Shown piece after piece: positions 60,993 through 64,000 of a stretch of DNA of 64,000 bases. The stretch's first letter is position 1. Each line of letters starts with the position of its first letter. This DNA is from Arenibacter antarcticus (GTDB lineage Bacteria; Bacteroidota; Bacteroidia; Flavobacteriales; Flavobacteriaceae): NCBI RefSeq assembly GCF_041320605.1, contig NZ_CP166679.1, positions 2,046,001 to 2,110,000 of the forward strand, given 5' to 3'. The notes beneath the pieces were generated by a model. The model was not told where the DNA came from. It worked only from the letters and a program-made list of their open reading frames with translations, and searched no databases. The translations under genes were made by a program, and so were the position numbers.

Positions 60993-61601
60993 ATGAAATT
61001 AAAAAATATACATAACCTAATTAGCATTGCCATAGTAATTACTATGGCAATGCTTTTTTGTTCCTGTGCCGATAATTATAAAAGGGTAGGGGACGAGGCT
61101 ATAAAAAAAATATTTCCCAGCGCGGTCGCTGAAGACTTTACGCTTACCTATACGGAGACCGATGGAGGGAAAGCTGATGATGGGGATTCCCGCTCCAAAA
61201 TCATAGCTGTTTTAAGAAGCCCGATTAGCAATGATTTTGACAATTTGGACTTTCCATACAGGACCTTCCCCAAGGGATTGAAAGTAGAGTTTTTTGATGA
61301 TAAAGGGATGAAAAGTACCGTTACAGCAGATTATGGAATTATATATTCCAAAACAAATTTGATAGATTTGCAAGGAAATGTGGTTATAGAGACTGAGGAC
61401 GGAAAAAAATTGGAAGCACCACAACTGTATTGGGATAAAGGCAACGACTGGATTTTTACCCAACAAAAATTTAAGTATACAAATAAGGAAGAAGGAACCA
61501 TTATGGATGGGGAAGGAATGGATTTTAACAGGTCCTTTAGTTTTTTTCATGCCAATAAGACCTACGGTTTAATGAGTATTAAAGAGAAAAAAGATGATTA
61601 A
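60993..61601 (+). CDS. lptC: LptC-like lipopolysaccharide export protein (lipoprotein form)
   Basis: A 202-residue LptC-family protein that hands lipopolysaccharide from the inner membrane towards LptA. The N-terminus is a hydrophobic segment ending in a lipobox-like CSC (Cys25), unlike the uncleaved anchor in E. coli. The beta-jellyroll part contains FPKGLKVEFFDDKGMKSTVT, GIIYSKTNLIDLQGNVVIET and QLYWDKGNDWIFTQ, typical of LptC/OstA-like domains. Codons 11-21 form a perfect palindrome followed by six T (61023-61059). The end overlaps the next gene by 8 nt. Confidence 0.87.
   Translation: MKLKNIHNLISIAIVITMAMLFCSCADNYKRVGDEAIKKIFPSAVAEDFTLTYTETDGGKADDGDSRSKIIAVLRSPISNDFDNLDFPYRTFPKGLKVEFFDDKGMKSTVTADYGIIYSKTNLIDLQGNVVIETEDGKKLEAPQLYWDKGNDWIFTQQKFKYTNKEEGTIMDGEGMDFNRSFSFFHANKTYGLMSIKEKKDD
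61023..61059 (+). terminator. Terminator-like palindrome inside lptC
   Basis: AGCATTGCCATAGT, AATT and ACTATGGCAATGCT make a perfect 32-bp palindrome, followed directly by TTTTTT. It has all the signs of a rho-independent terminator, yet lies within codons 11-21 of lptC. It may lower read-through from the upstream genes into lptC and beyond, or act when translation of lptC is slow. Function not shown. Confidence 0.6.
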
Positions 61602-61797
61602 AATTTTAAGGTATACCGAATATCTTTATTTGGCAGTAGCGGTAATTTCTATTTTTGAAATTTATGAACAATGGAACTTGGATAGGGAGCGTGCCTATTT
61701 GTTTGTTTTCTTCGCTGTGGTCTCATTGGGGATGTTTATTTTTAAGAAGTCCTATAGAAAGCGGTTTGAGGACCGTCAGAAAAACAAGAAAGAATAG
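61594..61797 (+). CDS. Small two-helix membrane protein
   Basis: A 67-residue protein that I do not recognise. Two hydrophobic helices (YLYLAVAVISIFEIY and AYLFVFFAVVSLGMFIF) are joined by a charged loop, and the tail is strongly basic (KKSYRKRFEDRQKNKKE). It overlaps lptC by 8 nt and ends 2 nt before the next gene, so it is a genuine operon member despite its size. Possibly an assembly helper of the neighbouring transport proteins. Confidence 0.75.
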   Translation: MIKILRYTEYLYLAVAVISIFEIYEQWNLDRERAYLFVFFAVVSLGMFIFKKSYRKRFEDRQKNKKE

Positions 61798-61799
61798 CC

Positions 61800-63089
61800 T
61801 TGGATCCTGCGATTGTTATTATTGTCATTTCATTATTTTTTTCCGCATTTTTTTCCGGGATGGAAATCGCGTTTATCTCCGCGAACAAAATCCATATAGA
61901 AATTGAGAAAAAGCAGGACGGAATTATGGCAAAGGTGCTTACGCTCCTTACTAAAAGGCCTTCCAAGTTTATTGCTACCATGCTTATTGGAAACAATATT
62001 GCACTGGTAGTGTACGGGCTGTTTATGGGAGACCTGCTAATAAAATTGTTCGACGATTGGAAAACCTCCGACATCGGTTTTTTACAGTTGATGTTTACTG
62101 ATTTCAGTCTGCTGACCCAGACCATTATCTCTACTTTAATTATTTTATTGACGGCAGAATTCATGCCCAAGGTATTGTTCCAGATCTATAGTAATACCTT
62201 GTTGCGCTTATTGGCAATTCCTGCTTATATTTTCTATGTATTATTTTCTCTGATTTCAGATTTTGTTATTTGGATTTCGGATTTTATCTTAAAAGTCTTT
62301 TTTAAGACCGATGGGGACGAGGTGCAGCTGGTATTTAGCAAGATAGAATTGGGAGATTATATTACGGAGCAAATGGAAGCGGTGGAAAAGGAGGATATGG
62401 TAGACTCTGAAATACAGATTTTTCAGAATGCCTTGGAGTTTTCTGCAGTAAAGGCCAGAGAAGTAATGGTGCCAAGAACTGAAATTGCCGCTGTTGAACT
62501 TCATGAGACGCCTAAGAATTTAGCAAAGCTATTTACGGAGACTGGATTTTCAAAAATACTGGTCTTTAAGGATACCATAGATAACATAATAGGGTATGTG
62601 CATTCCTATGAGTTATTTAAAAAACCAAAGGTAATAAAGAGCATTTTGTTGCCTGTAGAATTTGTTCCCGAAACCATGCTGATCAACGATATCCTGAATA
62701 TTCTAACCAAGAAAAGGAAGAGTATTGCCGTGGTGCTGGACGAGTATGGTGGTACTTCTGGGGTTATGACAGTAGAGGATATTGTGGAGGAGTTGTTTGG
62801 AGAGATCGAGGATGAGCACGACAGTACCGATCTGCATGAAGAGCAAATAAATGATAATATATACAAGTTTTCTGGTAGACTAGAGGTCGATTATGTTAAC
62901 GAACAATATAAAATTGAACTGCCGGAAAGTGACGAATACGAAACTTTAGGCGGATTGATCATGAACGAAACAGGAGAGATTCCAGAGAAGAATTCAGAAA
63001 TAAAAATTGCTAATTTTCACTTTACCGTATTGGAGGTTTCCAGTAATAAAATTGATCTGGTTTTATTGGAGGTGCGGGAAAAGGATTGA
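61800..63089 (+). CDS. CNNM/CBS-domain membrane protein (hemolysin/CorC-like family)
   Basis: A 429-residue protein of the DUF21/CNNM family. The N-terminal domain has four hydrophobic segments with FFSGMEIAFISANKIHIEI near residues 19-37. It is followed by a CBS pair (MVPRTEIAAVELHETPKNLA and IAVVLDEYGGTSGVMTVEDI, then VEELFGEIEDEHD) and a C-terminal CorC/HlyC domain (YETLGGLIMNETGEIPEK). Members are tied to magnesium or cobalt handling and, in gliding flavobacteria, to GldE. The start is a TTG at 61800, 2 nt after the previous stop; the first residues DPAIVIIVISLFFSAFFSG fit the family and no ATG is available upstream. Confidence 0.87.
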   Translation: MDPAIVIIVISLFFSAFFSGMEIAFISANKIHIEIEKKQDGIMAKVLTLLTKRPSKFIATMLIGNNIALVVYGLFMGDLLIKLFDDWKTSDIGFLQLMFTDFSLLTQTIISTLIILLTAEFMPKVLFQIYSNTLLRLLAIPAYIFYVLFSLISDFVIWISDFILKVFFKTDGDEVQLVFSKIELGDYITEQMEAVEKEDMVDSEIQIFQNALEFSAVKAREVMVPRTEIAAVELHETPKNLAKLFTETGFSKILVFKDTIDNIIGYVHSYELFKKPKVIKSILLPVEFVPETMLINDILNILTKKRKSIAVVLDEYGGTSGVMTVEDIVEELFGEIEDEHDSTDLHEEQINDNIYKFSGRLEVDYVNEQYKIELPESDEYETLGGLIMNETGEIPEKNSEIKIANFHFTVLEVSSNKIDLVLLEVREKD

Positions 63090-63143
63090 TAATCGTCCTT
63101 ATTATTGATGTTTTTTAGTTTTTATTATTTCAAAAGAAAGTAG

Positions 63144-63171
63144 TAAATTCGCCACCCGATACTTATCGGGT
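63144..63171 (+). promoter_or_regulatory. Candidate promoter and 5' hairpin of the PpiD-like gene
   Basis: TAAATTCG (63144-63151) differs from TAnnTTTG at one base. It is followed at 63154-63171 by the palindrome ACCCGATA-CT-TATCGGGT, which would be at the very 5' end of the transcript, 21 nt before the ATG. The hairpin could protect the message. Confidence 0.4.
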
Positions 63172-63192
63172 TAAATTTAAATAGATTACATA

Positions 63193-64000
63193 ATGGCAGT
63201 ATTAGAGAATATAAGGAAACGGACAACCGTGCTAATATTAATTATCGGTTTGGCACTGTTTGCATTCGTAGTTTCGGGTGTTTTCAGTAGTAATGAACTG
63301 GGAGGCGGCAAGATGGGTTCCTCTATAGGGGAAATAAATGGTGATGAAATTTCCATCGATCAATTTAGAAGGGACGTGGAAGCATTCTCTAGAATGGCCG
63401 GTCCATCGGCTTCTTCCATGCAATTGGTAAACCAAGTGTGGGAAAGAGAAGTCCGGAATACTATTCTAGATCAGCAATTCGAGGAATTGGGGATAGCAGT
63501 AGGTCACGATCAAATCGTCAACTATATTAAGACCATACCCTCCTACGTTCAAAATCCTGAATTCCATAATGCTAACGGCGTATTTGATGAGAATAGGTTT
63601 AAAGAAGCAGTAGCGGATTGGAAAGCCAATAATCCTGGGCGTTATGCACTTTGGTTGCAAGATGAGCAGGCCATTATTCAGAATGCAAAAGAACAAGGGT
63701 ATTTTAACTTGGTAAGGGCTGGAGTGGCATCAACTTTAAAAGAAGGCGAGTTAGAATATAACTTGGCTAATGATAAAGTGGATATCGAATACGTAAGGGT
63801 TCCTTATTCTTCTATTCCAGATTCTACGATATCAGTAAGTAAAAAAGAAATTGAAGCCTATGTAAAAGCACATAAGGAAGATTTTAAACAAGAAAGGTCA
63901 AGAGATATCCAGTTTGTTTATTTTGAGGAAAAACCATCTGTTGAGGATGAGAAGGATGTTAAGACTTCCATTGCCAAGCTTTTGGAGGATCAGGTAGAAT
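63193..64000 (+). CDS. PpiD/SurA-like peptidylprolyl isomerase (C-terminus cut by window edge)
   Basis: The first 269 codons of a periplasmic foldase, running off the right edge. A cytoplasmic start (MAVLENIRKRT) is followed by one membrane anchor (TVLILIIGLALFAFVVSGVF). Then comes a SurA-like N-terminal chaperone domain: SIGEINGDEISIDQFRRDVE, a helical segment with NQVWEREVRNTILDQQFEEL, and FDENRFKEAVADWKAN, all typical of PpiD-like proteins. The parvulin domain would follow outside the window. It has its own weak promoter box and hairpin, 103 nt behind the CNNM gene. Confidence 0.88.
   Translation, partial: MAVLENIRKRTTVLILIIGLALFAFVVSGVFSSNELGGGKMGSSIGEINGDEISIDQFRRDVEAFSRMAGPSASSMQLVNQVWEREVRNTILDQQFEELGIAVGHDQIVNYIKTIPSYVQNPEFHNANGVFDENRFKEAVADWKANNPGRYALWLQDEQAIIQNAKEQGYFNLVRAGVASTLKEGELEYNLANDKVDIEYVRVPYSSIPDSTISVSKKEIEAYVKAHKEDFKQERSRDIQFVYFEEKPSVEDEKDVKTSIAKLLEDQVE

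Overview
The window looks like a chromosomal segment of a marine-type flavobacterium (Bacteroidota, Flavobacteriaceae). The reasons are a SusC/SusD pair, many Cys-lipoproteins, Bacteroidota-type promoters (TTG, about 19 nt, TAnnTTTG), almost no Shine-Dalgarno sites, mevalonate-pathway genes, and arginine synthesis through the carbamoyl-N-acylornithine route. I see no insertion sequence, prophage or CRISPR array. Both ends cut a gene: a vanadium-haloperoxidase/PAP2-like lipoprotein at the left and a PpiD/SurA-like foldase at the right.

Region 1 (1-18.3 kb): a haloperoxidase-like lipoprotein and a divergent YidK-like sodium/solute symporter precede a minus-strand operon, transcribed from 18.3 kb leftwards: SusC, SusD, a hairpin, then a VCBS/ASPIC-UnbV lipoprotein of about 1,095 aa, a small unknown lipoprotein, and two more VCBS/ASPIC lipoproteins of about 1,100 aa. 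This is a surface-exposed uptake and binding system with no recognisable glycanase. Region 2 (18.6-26.6 kb): a LacI regulator, beta-phosphoglucomutase and cytosolic GH13 enzyme, followed by a glycerol/glycerophosphodiester module (GDPD lipoprotein, BaiN-like flavoprotein, convergent glpK-glpF). Region 3 (27.2-33.4 kb): TspO, mevalonate decarboxylase, a mevalonate-kinase-like GHMP kinase, a UbiA prenyltransferase, a pseudouridine synthase, a secreted unknown and a SMUG2-type DNA glycosylase.

Region 4 (33.5-43.8 kb): one long minus-strand arginine/proline operon: GNAT, argG, argC, proC, argD, (degenerate gap), proB, argF', argB, argE, argH. Upstream of the GNAT gene lies a previously unlabelled 27-codon open frame whose C-terminus is Thr-Pro-Thr-Arg-Arg-Arg-Pro-stop. 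It starts a few bases after a promoter, and its Arg/Pro/stop codons sit in a GNRA-loop hairpin that could pair alternatively with an upstream arm. I read this as an arginine (perhaps also proline) sensing leader peptide, and it is the most interesting find in the window.

Region 5 (43.8-53.1 kb): membrane glycosyltransferases, a polyferredoxin and an FAD oxidoreductase, divergent from a GH113-like lipoprotein and a cell-wall amidase. Region 6 (53.1-57.3 kb): a cluster like those for arsenosugar synthesis (ArsM, purine nucleoside phosphorylase, the TIGR04282 and TIGR04283 transferases, DUF547) but without the radical-SAM protein ArsS. Region 7 (57.4-64 kb): tRNA-Phe with a clear promoter and terminator, then coaX, an outer-membrane barrel protein, a TPR protein, lptC (with a perfect terminator-like palindrome inside its signal-peptide codons), a small membrane protein, a CNNM/CBS transporter-like protein and the start of the PpiD-like foldase.
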